DNA from: Erinaceus europaeus
Lineage: Eukaryota > Chordata > Mammalia > Eulipotyphla > Erinaceidae
Reading direction: 5' to 3'
NCBI RefSeq assembly: GCF_950295315.1
Contig: NC_080175.1
Span: 71,214,752-71,278,751, forward strand
DNA length: 64,000 nucleotides
Under the pieces are notes generated by a model. The model searched no databases, was not told where the DNA came from, and saw only the letters and a list, made by a program, of their open reading frames with translations. The stretch's first letter is position 1, and the number at the start of each line of letters is the position of its first letter. Of the stretch, positions 12,204 to 23,790 are shown in pieces. A program made the translations under genes and the position numbers.

Positions 12204-12601
12204 TGAAATTTTACATAAATATGTTATATATAATACTCATAAATTAATTGTCATGGTGGGATTAGTTCTGTAACCTTTCTGAGCATATTAACGCTAAATT
12301 GAATATTAAAATATTTAATATCTAGTAACTATAGACTCTCTGTTTAGGAGTTTGTACTATGACTGTAGATTTTGAAATGTGGAAAGAAAATCACCATAAA
12401 GCCCAAAAATCATTAAGCATATTCCTCATAATACATTAACTATAGTGGAGCAACTTGCTTCACAGGTATTTCTGGACAATAAATATTATAAGTTTGGTTT
12501 GCACACATGCTGAGCAAGGAGTGGAAGGACTTAGTAAAGCTCTTAATGTTACCTATTGTGCTCCTAAATTCTGGAAATATATTTGTCATGGAATAATTTC
12601 T

Positions 12602-12869
12602 TTTTTTAATATTTATTTATTTATTCCCTTTTGTTTCCCTTGTTGTAGTATTTCTTTATGTCGTTGTTGAATAGGACAGAGAGAAATAGAGAGAGGATGG
12701 GAAGACAGAGAGGGGGAGAGAAAAAGAGACACCTGCAGACCTGCTTCACCACCTGTGAAGAGACTCCCCCGCAGGTGGGGAGCCAGGGGCTTGAACCGGG
12801 ATCCTTATGCTGATTCTTGCGCTTGGTGCCACCTGCACTTAACCCGCTGTGCAACCACCTGACTCCACA
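12602..12869 (-). mobile_element. SINE-A, full length with TSD
   Basis: Antisense copy with tail TTTATTTATTCCCTTTTG...CCTTGTTGTAG, core GGACAGAGAGAAATAGAG and head ending AACCACCTGACTCC. It is flanked by an 11-bp TSD GAATAATTTCT at 12591-12601 and 12870-12880. Confidence 0.95.
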
Positions 12870-13146
12870 GAATAATTTCTAATTAAACATGAAACTGATA
12901 AAGTGAAGGAACAGTCAGTGCACTCACCTATAAGTGTTGGGAAAATGATTATTTTTATCATAATAACTTAATTTTTCTCATTGATAAAATTGCCCACAAG
13001 GAGTACTTGAAAAAATAGAATAATTGAAGTGTATCAAATAAATTTTGTCCTCAAAATATTTAATTATTAAACCAGTTTCATTTCATCATATATATATATA
13101 TGCATATGTGTGTAGTGTTTATATGTACATTTTAAAGTGTTCACAA

Positions 13147-13338
13147 TGGGGACAGGGTGGTGGCTCATCAGGCAGAGCACACATGTTATAGTGTGCAAGG
13201 ACCTGGGTTCAAGCCCCTAGTCCTACCTGCAGTGGGAGGAGCTTCATAAGTGGTGAGGCAGGGCTGCAGGTGTCTTTTTTCTCTGTCTCTTTCCCTCTCT
13301 ATCCCCCCACCCATCTCAATTTCTCTCTGTCTTTATAG
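13147..13338 (+). mobile_element. SINE-B
   Basis: Sense: GGGGACAGGGTGGTGGCTCA head, CTGGGTTCAAGCCCC B box, GGGCTGCAGGTGTC core and a CTCTCTGTCTTTATAG end without a long A-tail. Confidence 0.85.
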
Positions 13339-13488
13339 AATTTATGGAATTTCATTTAGAAGAACTCCTCTGTTTTGCAAATAGTGCTTTATTCTTACAT
13401 TGTTGGGCCCAAAAAATTTGATTTTCTGACGATTATAAGAAACTTTTAGTTTTGCCATTGTGAGTGCTTCACTGTTCCAAGTACACTT

Positions 13489-13638
13489 TTTTCAGGTAAA
13501 GACAGAGACAGATGGAGAAAGTGAAAAACACCACAGCACTGAACCTTCCTCCAGTGCAGCAGGGAGCAGGCTTAAGCCTGGATCTTGTACATGACAAAGC
13601 AGTTACACTATCCCAGTGAGCTATCTTGCCAACCCCAC
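13489..13638 (-). mobile_element. SINE-D
   Basis: Antisense: AGACAGAGACAGATGGAG, CCTCCAGTGCAGCAGG, CAGTGAGCTATCTTGCC head. It lies ~350 bp upstream of the NAALADL2 exon. Confidence 0.8.
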
Positions 13639-13971
13639 TATGGAACACTTGATAAGTCTATGGCCATTCATTCATTAGCAGTCAAGAAATGTTGACTGTG
13701 CTTTCACAATTTATTCTTTATTTAATGCAAACACAAAGCTTTCTTGGAAACATCTGTTACAGTGTTTGATGTGAGAATACTGTTGTGGGAAAATTAAGTG
13801 GGGGGGGTAATTGCATAAAGAATGTTCTGCTTTGTCTTGCACACAACCCAGGTGTGAGAGCAGGCCTCACTACATTGAGGGAAGCTTTAGTTCTGTCTTT
13901 TCTTCACCCTTACTGTCCATATCTGAAAAGAAGAAGAAACTAGCTTTGTGCATGTAATGTTTACATATCCT

Positions 13972-13991
13972 CATTTTTTTTTTTTTTGTAG
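13972..13991 (+). promoter_or_regulatory. Splice acceptor of the last NAALADL2 exon
   Basis: An uninterrupted run of about 15 T leads directly into GTAG, with AG at 13990-13991. Candidate branch-point sequence (TTTACAT) lies ~20-30 bases upstream. The acceptor is phase-compatible with the family reading frame: the first exonic base completes a split codon. Confidence 0.85.
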
Positions 13992-14190
13992 AAATATCCT
14001 GTATCATCTCGACAAGAAGACACGCCAATTTTCTATCCTCCTGGAGGCTCAGGAGTACTGCCAGTCACTTGGATCAAATGAAACGCTCCAAAAAGCCCTG
14101 TCAGAGGTGCTGAATAGTATTCATTCAGCTAAGGTTTATTTCAAAGCAGGGTTGAGTGTATTCGAGAGTGCCTTGGATGGAAAAAACTGA
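13992..14190 (+). CDS. NAALADL2: NAALADL2, last coding exon (C-terminal ~65 residues)
   Basis: This is the 3'-terminal coding exon of N-acetylated alpha-linked acidic dipeptidase-like 2, a type II membrane protein related to glutamate carboxypeptidase II and the transferrin receptor (peptidase family M28B). The exon opens with the last base of a split codon, then reads NILYHLDKKTRQFSILLEAQ and ends in a helix-like stretch (NETLQKALSEVLNSIHSAK) and FESALDGKN before TGA at 14188. It aligns with the C-terminal helical segment of glutamate carboxypeptidase II: R.(V/I)(I/L)Y at the start, then a shared pattern of K/Q-A..EV and A..V in the helix, ending at the same distance. The segment forms part of the dimerisation/helical domain, not the zinc site. 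The exon is intact with no stop or frameshift. Other exons must lie upstream of the window or were not recognised in 1-13991. Gene identity rests on recalled family sequence. A different M28B paralogue is possible but less likely. Confidence 0.85.
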
Positions 14191-15168
14191 GCAAACTCTC
14201 AGCATTCTTAAAAGTTTGTTTACATTTCCTGATGCAAAAGCTGGAATCTAACCAGATTATCTGAAATTGAAGACTCCCCCTCATGCCCCCCTCAGCCACA
14301 ATGGATTTGGGGACAATTGTGAAGTCATTATTATTAGATTGTATTTTAAATGTACATATAAGAAAAGCATTTTGCACATTTGCTATTTTTCATATATCTG
14401 ACTATATTAATGCAAATTATTGGAATAATAACTACAGTTTATTAAAATCTACTGTATTTTTATATCTAACAAACATGTTGGGGGGGGAGGTCCAAGAAAA
14501 CATGGAAAGTCTTTGCTCCTATGGATAGACCCTGTAGGAAAAGAAGTCATTCTCTATTTTAGAGCTATGTGACCTAGTTTCTATAATGGAAATGGATAGT
14601 TAATATGGTTTCAAAGTCACGTCACTCGTAAGTGTTCAGTATGAAGAATTCAAGTATTCTGACTGAGTGATTAGTTGGCCAAAACCACTTTGAATATTTC
14701 TATTTTATGTAATGAAGTGCCTGTTATTATCAAAACTAGATGTAGTAATACACTGGTTATGAAATTGTATTTTTTTAAGTATTAATGAAAAAAAAAGAGC
14801 CATAAACATTCCAGGGGGAAATCTCAAGGTAACTGCACAGAGCAATTTAAATGCAAATTTTTCCTAACAACTTATAAGGTGACTAGCTTTGAAACCCCTA
14901 ATTTGCCTCAGTTGATTTTGTAAAAAAAAGTTACGAATGATGTATGTCTTATGAGGGAGAAAATAGTTCATATTTTTTTTCTGTATTGTTTCTCTTAAAA
15001 ACACTGAGACAAAGTTACTCTAAAATGAAAGTGTCTTACATGCCTCCTCTTCTTTATTCTTATATCTTTACTGAAACTCCTTTCTTTCACAGAATACCAT
15101 ATAATTTCCACAGGACAGGAGCAAAGCTTTGCTTTGAAAACCCAAAATATCTTTAAAAGCATCAAATT

Positions 15169-15214
15169 GCTATTTCTGTCACTAACAGAAATGACTTAGT
15201 ATGACAGAAATAGC
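15169..15214 (+). other. Perfect 13-bp inverted repeat (stem-loop) in the probable 3' UTR
   Basis: GCTATTTCTGTCA (15169-15181) and its exact reverse complement TGACAGAAATAGC (15202-15214) are separated by a 20-base loop. If transcribed, it would form a 13-bp hairpin without mismatch. No function is known to me. Confidence 0.7.
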
Positions 15215-15538
15215 TGTTTTGATCAATGAAAATCTCTAGTTCTATGAAGAAGCTTTTGATAACGTTTCTTTCTTGATGCTTAAGTGTGACTAAAATAAAC
15301 ATGTAAAAGAAACTTCATGATTCTAGATTCATGCATAAAATACAGTGTTGTCTTAAGAGTACATCTTTCCCACACTTGTTTTTTTCTCTCCTGTGGAAAT
15401 GAAGCATTTCATGTTGACATTGTCACTGAGTAACTCTTACATCCATTATCCCCTCAACGTGTGTGTTCTTTTGATTAGGTGACATGGTTTAAAATTGTGG
15501 TTTGTCCTTAGAAATTGATTTGAAAAGTTCCGGTAGCC

Positions 15539-15544
15539 AATAAA
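15539..15544 (+). terminator. Candidate polyadenylation signal AATAAA
   Basis: AATAAAGTGATTC is followed by T-rich and GT-rich sequence (15550-15600), a usual arrangement for cleavage ~15-25 bases downstream. An earlier AATAAA at 15294 is the main alternative. Confidence 0.4.
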
Positions 15545-15560
15545 GTGATTCTTTTTAGGG

Positions 15561-16145
15561 AACATAACAGGATATTTCATGTGAAGTTTCTCTGACGTGA
15601 CAGTAAAATCCACTTATCCATAGACAGAGTCAGAGGAAAAAGCACAGTTCAGGTTCCTGTGTTTAAGCCTTCACCTCTTGTGGTTGGTCATAAACCCAGT
15701 CTTGTTTTCAAGCAAAGCTAGAGTTAAGGGAAATCAGTATGGATTAATTGATTTGTAAGGGTCAGCTCTTCCTACTATAGATGTTTACATGCTCAAGGCA
15801 AGAAGGATGATGGAGGCAATTAACTAGATAATTCAAGCAGAAATCCATTTTCATCTGAACTACCTGTGTGCAGCTCTGAAATTTCTTAAGCCAATATACA
15901 TGTTTGCTTGAAAATACTTTCCATGATGAAGAATATCAATAAGGGAGGGATAATAGGGCCAGACCTCTGCATGATCCAGCATGAGCAACCCCTTTTGGTG
16001 TGCAGAAATCCATGGTAGAAGGAAGTTGGGAATATACACGTTACCTGGGTGAAGTAAAAAAATGAAAGTATTTACACCAAAGGATCTTAAGATTTAATTA
16101 AGTTTCTATATAGTCATGTTCTAGAAATTTCCACTGATATTTATA
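15561..16145. other. Unassigned, repeat-poor sequence
   Basis: Downstream flank or a further part of the 3' UTR. Nothing else recognised. Confidence 0.4.
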
Positions 16146-16259
16146 TTTTATTTTTATTTAATAGGACAGAAAGTTATTGATATTTGAAAGGGAGACGGGG
16201 TGGGGGGGAATAGGAACCATCCTTGTGTATTATAATGTGAGAGTGCTCAATTGGCCCCA
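16146..16259 (-). mobile_element. SINE-B fragment, diverged
   Basis: Antisense. ATTTAATAGGACAGAAAG and CCTTGTGTATTATAATGTG...AATTGGCCCC remain; the middle is largely deleted and contains a G-run. Confidence 0.55.
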
Positions 16260-17139
16260 CTTCTCAATATATTTAAGGAGGAAGCAATACTTGTCAGTAT
16301 ATTTACATAAATTGGAAAGCCATAATAACATAGGAACCTAAACCTTTTATATCGATGGAACTGTTAAAATGACATGTATCATTGTATCTCTCAGTGAAAG
16401 GATGTAGACATAGCTAATATCGGTACTTGCTACATACCGAGCACTGTCTTAGTCTTTTTCATGTATTTAATTTTTCCTTATTGAACCCTTACAACTGCCC
16501 ATTTTAAAAATGAGGAAAATTGATTGAGTGACATGTCCAAAGTGCTAGAATTAATAAAAGTGGCTGAGGTCTATTGTTGGGTCTCTGGCATTCAGTCATT
16601 TCTTCTCTATACTAAGTAGCGGAAAACACCAGAGAAATGTATAGCAAGTGATACAGTTGACAACATTAATACATTACCACAATTTCCTCTGCAAAATGCA
16701 TAAACCATCATTTCACTGTAAAGAAAACAAGAGATAAAAATTTTAAAAAAGAAAAGAAAGAAAACAAGAGCTGATAATTTACAACCGCAATTTCATACCA
16801 TTCCTATAAAAAATCAAGATAGCTAAATTGACTTTAACATTAAATACAAACATAGCCTGTTATAACTTGCCCATTGAGAGATAGGAATTACAGATATTAA
16901 GTAAATAATGATTTGTAACTAATGATGGAGAAGCACCTCTACTTCAAATGAAGAATTTAATTATCTTCACAGTAAATTTGACCACATCAGTTTGACTGAG
17001 CCAAATAGATTTTCATGGAACATGCTGTAGTCAGTGTAATTAATTACTCCAAAAGTTAAGCTTTCTCTGAGGGTAGAACATTATTGTCTCCTCATTGCTT
17101 TGAGTCTGTTTAAATGTGCATTCTCTTCACAGAACCACA
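16260..17139. other. Unassigned, repeat-poor sequence
   Basis: No repeat or exon recognised. Confidence 0.4.
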
Positions 17140-17366
17140 TTTTTTTTTATTTTTTAGTTTAATCTATTTATTATTGGGTAGAGTCAGAGAGAAATTGGGG
17201 AAGGGAGATAGAGAGGGAAAGAGACAGAAAGAGCACACCTGTAGCCCTGCTTCAGGAATGATGCAACTTTCCCCCTGCAGGTAGGACCAAGGGCTTGAAC
17301 TTGGCTGAGTCCTTGTGCATCATAATGTGTGTGCTTAACCAAGTGCACAACTACCTGCTCCCCCAC
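17140..17366 (-). mobile_element. SINE-B
   Basis: Antisense: TTTATTATTGGGTAGAGTCA, CCCCCTGCAGGTAGGACC, GGGCTTGAACTTGG and head end CTACCTGCTCCCCC. Close to full length. Confidence 0.85.
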
Positions 17367-20198
17367 CCCAGAACAATATTTTAAATTGCCAATCCATGTA
17401 GAAGGGAAATTGGTCCATATTTTCCAATGTAAATGTCAGTAACCAAAGCCATGAATATGACCTAGGGGTAAAAAAAATGTTGTTTGGGACAACTAAATTT
17501 CTAACTTTAGAAAGCCTCATTAGAATCTGCAGTCCTGAAAGATCCTAAATGTTTCAGTGCCCTATTAAGTGCAAATAATTCTGAGATATAAGATTTACTT
17601 CATGCAATTCATAAAACCAAATGACAAGAATCCAGGAAGAGAGGGGTGGTTAATGTGCAAAAAATATCTTTAACAATTTGCCTTTTTTGACCATCATTAT
17701 ACACAAACTGTTTTTTGCTTTGCAGGAATACTCTAGCAATGGAATAGGAATAGAACCCTCTGAGAAGTAACTAACATTTATTCATTTCAATGTATATTTA
17801 TCTGTTAAGTAATCAAATTTACATTACCCTTCAAAGCTAGATACTAATTTTTTAACAGGTCCTGAGATTTCCAAGAATCTAGAGATTGTCCTTATTGTGA
17901 GATGACTTATTTCTTAAGAATACTTATAATCTAATATTCAGATTGTGCCTGAATTTACAAGCAATGAATCAAATTTAAGAAATTTCAGTAGTGTTAAAGA
18001 AAAAGAAGCTACTTTAACCTGCAGTCTATTTCTAGAAAGACTATTGTGCTTGAATTAGATAGTTATATATGATACTTTGAAGTTTTCCATAGCCAACCTG
18101 GCGATTTTGATATTTTCAACCAAAATCCAATTGTTGAGACCAAAGACATGCATGGCTACTCTAGTTTCGTAAACAGACTTCAGCCAAGAATTAACTTAGG
18201 AGCAACTGACTCTGTCTATATCCAAAGTTTTGTTGAGTATAGACAGAACCTAACAGTATTTTGTATAATTCCTTTGATATCTTATTTCGATAAGCATTGA
18301 AGTGATATTTCTCAGATGGAAACAGATTTTATTTTTTAGGCACTAATTAACATTCACAACCACAATCTCCAAAGAACCACACAGTTGTCTGTACTTCACC
18401 ATATGTAATGTGCTATATTCCAGCAAGCACAAAGATTAATATGCAATCATTATTTTGAATTATCATGTTGCATAGAAGTAAGTGTCTGTCTTTTGTTCTA
18501 ATCAGAATGCAAACTGGGTATCTGAATAGAATCTTGACTATAAAGTAGAGGTAAATTCTGTATTTTAATAAACAACATATACTTTACAATCAAAAAGTGT
18601 AATTCATTATCTAACCTTCTCAGCAAGTATAACTCCTCAATTTCTCCTTCAAAGAATCTTTATTTGCTACATTATTATGCAGATAGACACTATACAGACT
18701 ATGTTTTATCTTTTGAAATTCTCAGCCATTTCCAACTATTCAGTATATCTGATAGTGATTAATTAATACAAATACTAATTATTTGTTTGCTGTTATATCA
18801 AGCTATACCAAAAGTACTACTTTTTATGAAAGTCAGATAGAAAAAATGATAGTACTCTATAAAGATTATTTTTGATACATCTGTTTAATAAAAATCAAAT
18901 TCATGAGCTAAATATTTTATACTTAAATATTTATACACTATCACAAGTTTTCTTTTTGCAATTTAGTTAAGTATGAAACCTATCATTGGACTACAAAGAT
19001 GTGAGAAATAATTACATTTGGAAACTGGGATAGGAAATGAAGAGTTTAAAGGCAACGTACCCTACATGTACCCTACTTGATACATTAAGAATTAATAAAA
19101 TTTTGTTCCAAAAAGCCAAAGAAGCTTCTAGGACACATTTAAGGTCTTATTTTAATTTTGTTAGACATTGAGAATGTTAGCACATCTTTTGGATAAATAT
19201 ATATGTGGTTAGGAATGGGAAATGATATGCGATACATTTTTTAAAGCTTGTCTACTGCATATTTAGATATAGACATTTTAAAATTCACAAAAATTTTTAA
19301 TAAGTAAAATGCCTTAATTGTGCAAGAATGAAAAATAAGTAAGCAGTAGAATCCTTATAAATGAATTTGAGATAAAATTTGGAGGACACCTCTTCAAGTA
19401 AATGTTCTTTGATTCAAAACAAAAGTATCTCATGTGTGTCATAGTTGCTAAATTGCACTGAACAGTTGTTGGTTGAATGTTTTTCTAGATAAAGGGTACT
19501 GTGTGATTCACAGATGTTTTCATTGTACATAAAGATCACTGTTACTGTCTTCATTTGATTTTAATGGCATTAATTTAGAAGTTTGCATTTCTTAATTTCT
19601 AGGTAGTGTTAAATGTTGAATTTTTTAATGTATGGACTCCTACCAGGAATTTAGTAGCTTCCGTGTTTAGATCTAACAATATCTCAATTTATTTTATAAC
19701 CCACCGTGTATTACATGACTAAATATACAGTTTACTTAGGAAGGTATGTTGTGATTTGAGGTGAAAAAAAATGGATTGGTACAATATCCATTGAGAATAT
19801 GAGTGAATAATTTGTATTTCATATGCTTAAATATTTGTACATAATTAAAAATATTATGCTATGAAATGAAGGTATCTTTTAAGAAAAATATTCTGATTAA
19901 TCAATCCAATGAATATGTAGCTTGAATTAGTAAAGTTTAAAACAACCATTTAAGTCTTAAATACAAATGAAAATCATTGTTGTTTTGTCCTTTGTTATAA
20001 CAAAATACATGGTATCTTAAACTTGCAAAATAAATTAGTCAATGACACTATTCATAATTTATCTTGGTATAATGTGTTTGTTTTTATTTTAATCAATCCA
20101 ACTGGTCTCACAGGAACTACATAATAGAATTCTGTGAGAAATATTTGCTATTCCAAGGAAAGTGGCAGGAAGAAAGTTATTTTAGCCATCTAGATATA
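17367..20198. other. Longest repeat-free stretch of the window
   Basis: About 2.8 kb of AT-rich single-copy-looking DNA with no SINE, L1 or LTR that I can see. There is no convincing exon. It may hold old repeats beyond recognition or conserved non-coding DNA, which only alignment can show. Confidence 0.5.
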
Positions 20199-20210
20199 GA
20201 GAAATTTCTT

Positions 20211-20511
20211 TTTTTAATTTTTTTGTATTTTCCTTATTTTTATTTCTTTATTTTCCTTTTTTGTTGCCCTTGTTGTTTTATTGTTGTAGTTATTATTGAT
20301 GTCGTCATTGTTGGATAGGACAGAGAGAAATAGAGAGAGGAGGGGAAGACAGAGAGGGGGAAAGAAAGATAGACACCTGCAGACCTGCTTCACCACTTGT
20401 GAAGTGACTCCCCTGCAGGTGGGGAGCCAGGGGCTTGAACTGGGATCCTTAAGCCGGTCCTTGTGCTTGATGCCACATGCGCTTAACCCGCTGCACTACA
20501 GCCGGACTCCT
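20211..20511 (-). mobile_element. SINE-A, full length with TSD
   Basis: Antisense: long T-rich tail, TTGTTGCCCTTGTTG, GTCGTCATTGTTGGATAGG, core and head end ACTACAGCCGGACTCC. The TSD GAGAAATTTCTT is at 20199-20210 and 20512-20523. Low divergence. Confidence 0.95.
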
Positions 20512-20579
20512 GAGAAATTTCTTATCAATAACTTTGCCCCTAGTAAAAGATTATTCTGTAAGTTAAGTTAAACATTTCT

Positions 20580-20660
20580 ACATTTTTAATTGATTTAACA
20601 TTGGTTTACAATATTATAAGATTTTAAGAATACAGTTTCATATACACATGCACATACACG
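20580..20660 (-). mobile_element. L1-like 3' UTR fragment
   Basis: ATTGATTTAACATTGGTTTA resembles the antisense end of the L1 3' UTRs elsewhere in the window (for example 27960). Short and diverged. Confidence 0.4.
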
Positions 20661-20671
20661 TACAGGTATAT

Positions 20672-20722
20672 GTGAGTGAGTGAGTGAGTGAGTGAGTGAG
20701 TGAGTGAGTGAGTGAGTGAGTG
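20672..20722. repeat. (GTGA)n tetranucleotide microsatellite
   Basis: About 12 units, perfect until the last (GTGAATG). Confidence 0.95.
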
Positions 20723-20897
20723 AATGTATACAACTCACTAAACCTGACAGAAGTCCTTATACCATCATAGTCAATGTATTACATTTGGTATATAGTGCAT
20801 ATTATATTTCTTGACCAAATAAGAATGAATGTATTCAGAGAATATTTGCTAAAATTATATAATGTTTTTTCTTTTTTAAATATTTTCTAATTTATTA

Positions 20898-21171
20898 TTA
20901 CTTTTCTTATTGCTGCCAGCATTGTCACTTGAGCCGGCCTAGTGCCAGCACTACAAATCCACTGCTCCTGGAAGACATTTCTTTTTATTTTTTTCTGTTT
21001 TGGATAGCACAGAGAGGCATTGACGGGGGAGAGGGAGATAGAGGAGGGGAGAGAAAAACAGACACCTGTAGATCTGCTTCACTGCTTCCCCACTATAAGT
21101 GGGTAACAGGGGCTCAGATCCTTGGGCATAGTAACATGTGCCTTTAACTGGATACACCACAACCTGGCCCC
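20898..21171 (-). mobile_element. SINE-B with module X
   Basis: Antisense: the X part (CACTACAAATCCACTGCTCC, TGGAAGACA) comes first, then GATAGCACAGAGAGGCATTG, core and head ending CCACAACCTGGCCCC. Diverged. Confidence 0.75.
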
Positions 21172-21356
21172 CTATTTATTATTTTTATATTTGAGAGGGC
21201 AGAGATAAATTGAGAGGAAAAGGGAGGTAGAGGGGGAGGAAAAGAGAGCTGCAGCCACTTCTTCAGGCCTCTCGCTTGCAAGTGGGGATCAGGGATTTGA
21301 ACCTAGGTCTTTGAACATGCTGTGCACTCAGCCATGTACACAGCTACCGGACTCTC
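21172..21356 (-). mobile_element. SINE-B
   Basis: Antisense, directly abutting the previous SINE: ATTTGAGAGGGCAGAG, GGGATTTGAACCTAGG, head end CTACCGGACTCTC. Confidence 0.75.
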
Positions 21357-21509
21357 AGAATCTTGTCATATTTTAATCTTGACCTTCCATTTGTGTTTAA
21401 TTACATATTTTCCCAGCATATTTGAACTCTGTCTAATTAATATTTATAAAGTCCTGATTAAAGAAAAAACTTCAGTGGTGTAAATTATTTCCACATTAGC
21501 ACTCCTTTT

Positions 21510-21706
21510 TATCAATATTTATTTATTTGATTTGATAGGGCAGGGAGACAAGAAGCGAAGGGGAAACAGTGAGGAGGAAAGAAAAAGTCCTACAGTATTG
21601 TGTTATTAGTTGTGAAGTTTTCCCCCTACAGGTGAAGAATCAAGGGTTTGAACCTGTGTCCTTGCACATGGTAATATGGTGTTCAGCCTGGTACACCACC
21701 AACCCC
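21510..21706 (-). mobile_element. SINE-B
   Basis: Antisense: TATTTATTTGATTTGATAGG, CCCCCTACAGGTGAAG, GGGTTTGAACCTGTG and head end CACCACCAACCCC. Confidence 0.8.
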
Positions 21707-22009
21707 AGCCTCCAGCGCTCAGCGCCCCTCACTGTTGATCTTCCCTGCCCATTAGAAAAGATTTTTGTGGAACTAATGATAATAGCTTAGCTATGCATGC
21801 TATGGGTGTACGCAGGTTTTGAGTCCAGGTCCTAGCACACGGGGGAAAACACCTGACAGACCCACTAAAAGGGAATTTCAGTTAGCAAAAGTAAACACAC
21901 TTTATGTGTTATGCAAATATACTTAAAATTCTGAGGGTAATATGCAGATACAGCAGTCATAAAAAATCACTGATGACTTGTGCTTTTGTTAGGAACATGG
22001 TGGCAACTT

Positions 22010-22175
22010 AGTTGTTATTGTTGTTATTATTATTATTAGTTAAATCATCTTAGAATTTAGTAGAGAGTGAAGCCTGAGCACTACACTCACAACCCAGCAC
22101 TGGGGCCTGAACTGGGAGCCTATGACATGCATATCCTGTACTCTAGCAGTTCAGCTATTTCACTGGTCTGTGTTG
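22010..22175 (-). mobile_element. SINE-D/F fragment with ATT-rich tail
   Basis: (TTATTG)n-like tail, then CAGCACTGGGGCCTGAACTG and CAGTTCAGCTATTTCACTGG. Diverged. Confidence 0.55.
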
Positions 22176-22769
22176 GTGTCTTAGCTTTTAGCTCTCCCAC
22201 TTTCTCCTGAAAAGATATAAAAACAGAAAAAACACATGCACAGATTATATACTCAGTTAAACTTGAAGAACATTTATATAGACAACAATCAACTTTCCTT
22301 TTTCTCCAGACTGAGAGGGACTCCAGTGTGTGTTAAAGCAAAATCAAACTGTCATCAGGCTTGTGGTTTAGAAGGTGTGACAACCTCTCCTTGGGAGAAA
22401 CCAAACAGTTTCATTTGGAGTTGACTCACTAAGGCAGAACCTTCCAAATGTGCTAATAAGGACCTCAGACATTTGACTTGGCAGACTAAGCAGGGGAGTT
22501 TGTAGTGGAGTCCATCTCAGTGTTGGGTCACTTTTCACTTCATTACTACAGTAAAAGTCATGCCCTGGTGATATTTTCTCTGGCATTTTCTTACATGCAG
22601 TGTGTGATTGTTGTGTGTTCTCACCCCCACCACAAATATTCATGAATGTTCTTGGGAAAACTCCTAAATATGTGTAGACAAATTAACTGTTTGCATAAAA
22701 CCAGAATCCCCTTTCTTTCTCTGAAAGTTTACCAAGAATATCATCCCTCAAACCAATAAGCCCCTTTAT
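22176..22769. other. Unassigned sequence
   Basis: No recognised repeat or exon. Confidence 0.4.
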
Positions 22770-22970
22770 TTTTGTGTATTTTTATTATTCATTTATTGGA
22801 CAAACTGAGATGAAAAAGGGGAGTTGGGGGTGGTGGAAGAAAGAGAAGCATGTGCAGCACTGCTTCACCGCTCATGAAGCTTCCCACAGCAAAGAGGAGT
22901 AGGGACTTGAACCTGGGTCCTTTTGCGTGGTAACATATGCATTCTACCAAGTGTGCCAACACCTGGCCCC
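22770..22970 (-). mobile_element. SINE-B
   Basis: Antisense: TATTCATTTATTGGACAAAC, GCAGCACTGCTTCACCGCTC, GGGACTTGAACCTGGG and head end CAACACCTGGCCCC. Confidence 0.85.
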
Positions 22971-23119
22971 AATAAATCCCTTCTTGGTGCCAGGGAATGA
23001 AACTAGAAACCCCCCCCCAAAAAAAAAATTTTAGGTATGAAATTCTGGTGAGTAAGCTGTTATGCCATCTAGCCATAAACAACTTTTTATATAGTTGTTC
23101 CAGAATTTTTGTTTTTGCT

Positions 23120-23205
23120 TTTGTCACCCCCTCTCCCCCACCCAGCTTCTCTGCAGCTGGGTTCGAATACATGACAAAGCTTCCAGGTGAGCTATCTTGA
23201 TGTTC
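23120..23205 (-). mobile_element. SINE-D head fragment
   Basis: GGGTTCGAATACATGACAAA and CCAGGTGAGCTATCTTG match the antisense head of the D family. Confidence 0.5.
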
Positions 23206-23785
23206 CCTCTTGGGGATTCTTGGAGAACATTCTTACTAGATGTATCCAATTCAGTGCCTGAAGGACTCTGATTCCAGTAAACTATCTAAGTAAGTACTGC
23301 ATAACTAATGAGCAACTGCCTGAGGAGAGACACAGCTCCAGGGCCTTTAACCTTTGTAACCTTTGATATGGGAGAGGCTCTTGGATAACATCAGTCATTC
23401 ATTTGCTGAGTTTAAGCTTGCTATCTTTAGATTTAGTTACCACACCCTACCATTTAAGCCATTTAATCACTTACCCAATTGTTTATTCAACTTCCTGCCC
23501 AAAGCTACCTCTTTGTATCTGAAATCCCTGCTATTTTGTAAACCTTTTTTTAATAAAGGCACTCTGGCCCTTCTCTATAGCCTTTGAGTAATCTTTTAGG
23601 TATCAGCTCCAAATTGCAAGTAAGTAAGCAAAACAAGTGTGGCTGGTGCTTCGGAGAAATGCTTACAGGTTGTTGAAACTCAGACCTTCTGAAAAATATA
23701 CACAACCCTAAAGGAATTGAAAGGCTCATTCTAAGAGGTAAGTGCTATGAGCTCAAGCAAGATAGAAATCAGCTCAAGTACTGAG
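23206..23785. other. Unassigned; possibly an old sense LTR
   Basis: AATAAAGGCACTCTGGCC near 23550 followed by a T-rich stretch looks like the R/U5 part of an LTR, but I see no TG...CA ends or TSD. Left unassigned. Confidence 0.3.
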
Positions 23786-23790
23786 GTAAG

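Larger units (their letters stand above)
14191..15560 (+). other. NAALADL2: Probable 3' UTR of NAALADL2
   Basis: Sequence after the stop codon is free of recognisable SINE, L1 or LTR material for ~2 kb, unlike almost everything around it. Candidate polyadenylation signals are AATAAA at 15294-15299 and at 15539-15544. The second is followed by a T/GT-rich stretch. The exact end is an inference; transcript data would decide. Confidence 0.5.

Noticed and set aside
13992..14079. Alternative frame in the NAALADL2 exon starting KYPVSSRQEDTPIFYPP and ending after 29 codons
   Set aside because: It is shorter, and only the other frame aligns with the M28B C-terminal helix and ends at the expected distance.
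20672..20722. CRISPR-like array or other spaced repeat
   Set aside because: It is an unspaced tetranucleotide microsatellite; nothing in the window has repeat-spacer structure.
23206..23785. Old sense LTR around AATAAA at ~23550
   Set aside because: No boundaries, TSD or second copy found; left as unassigned.
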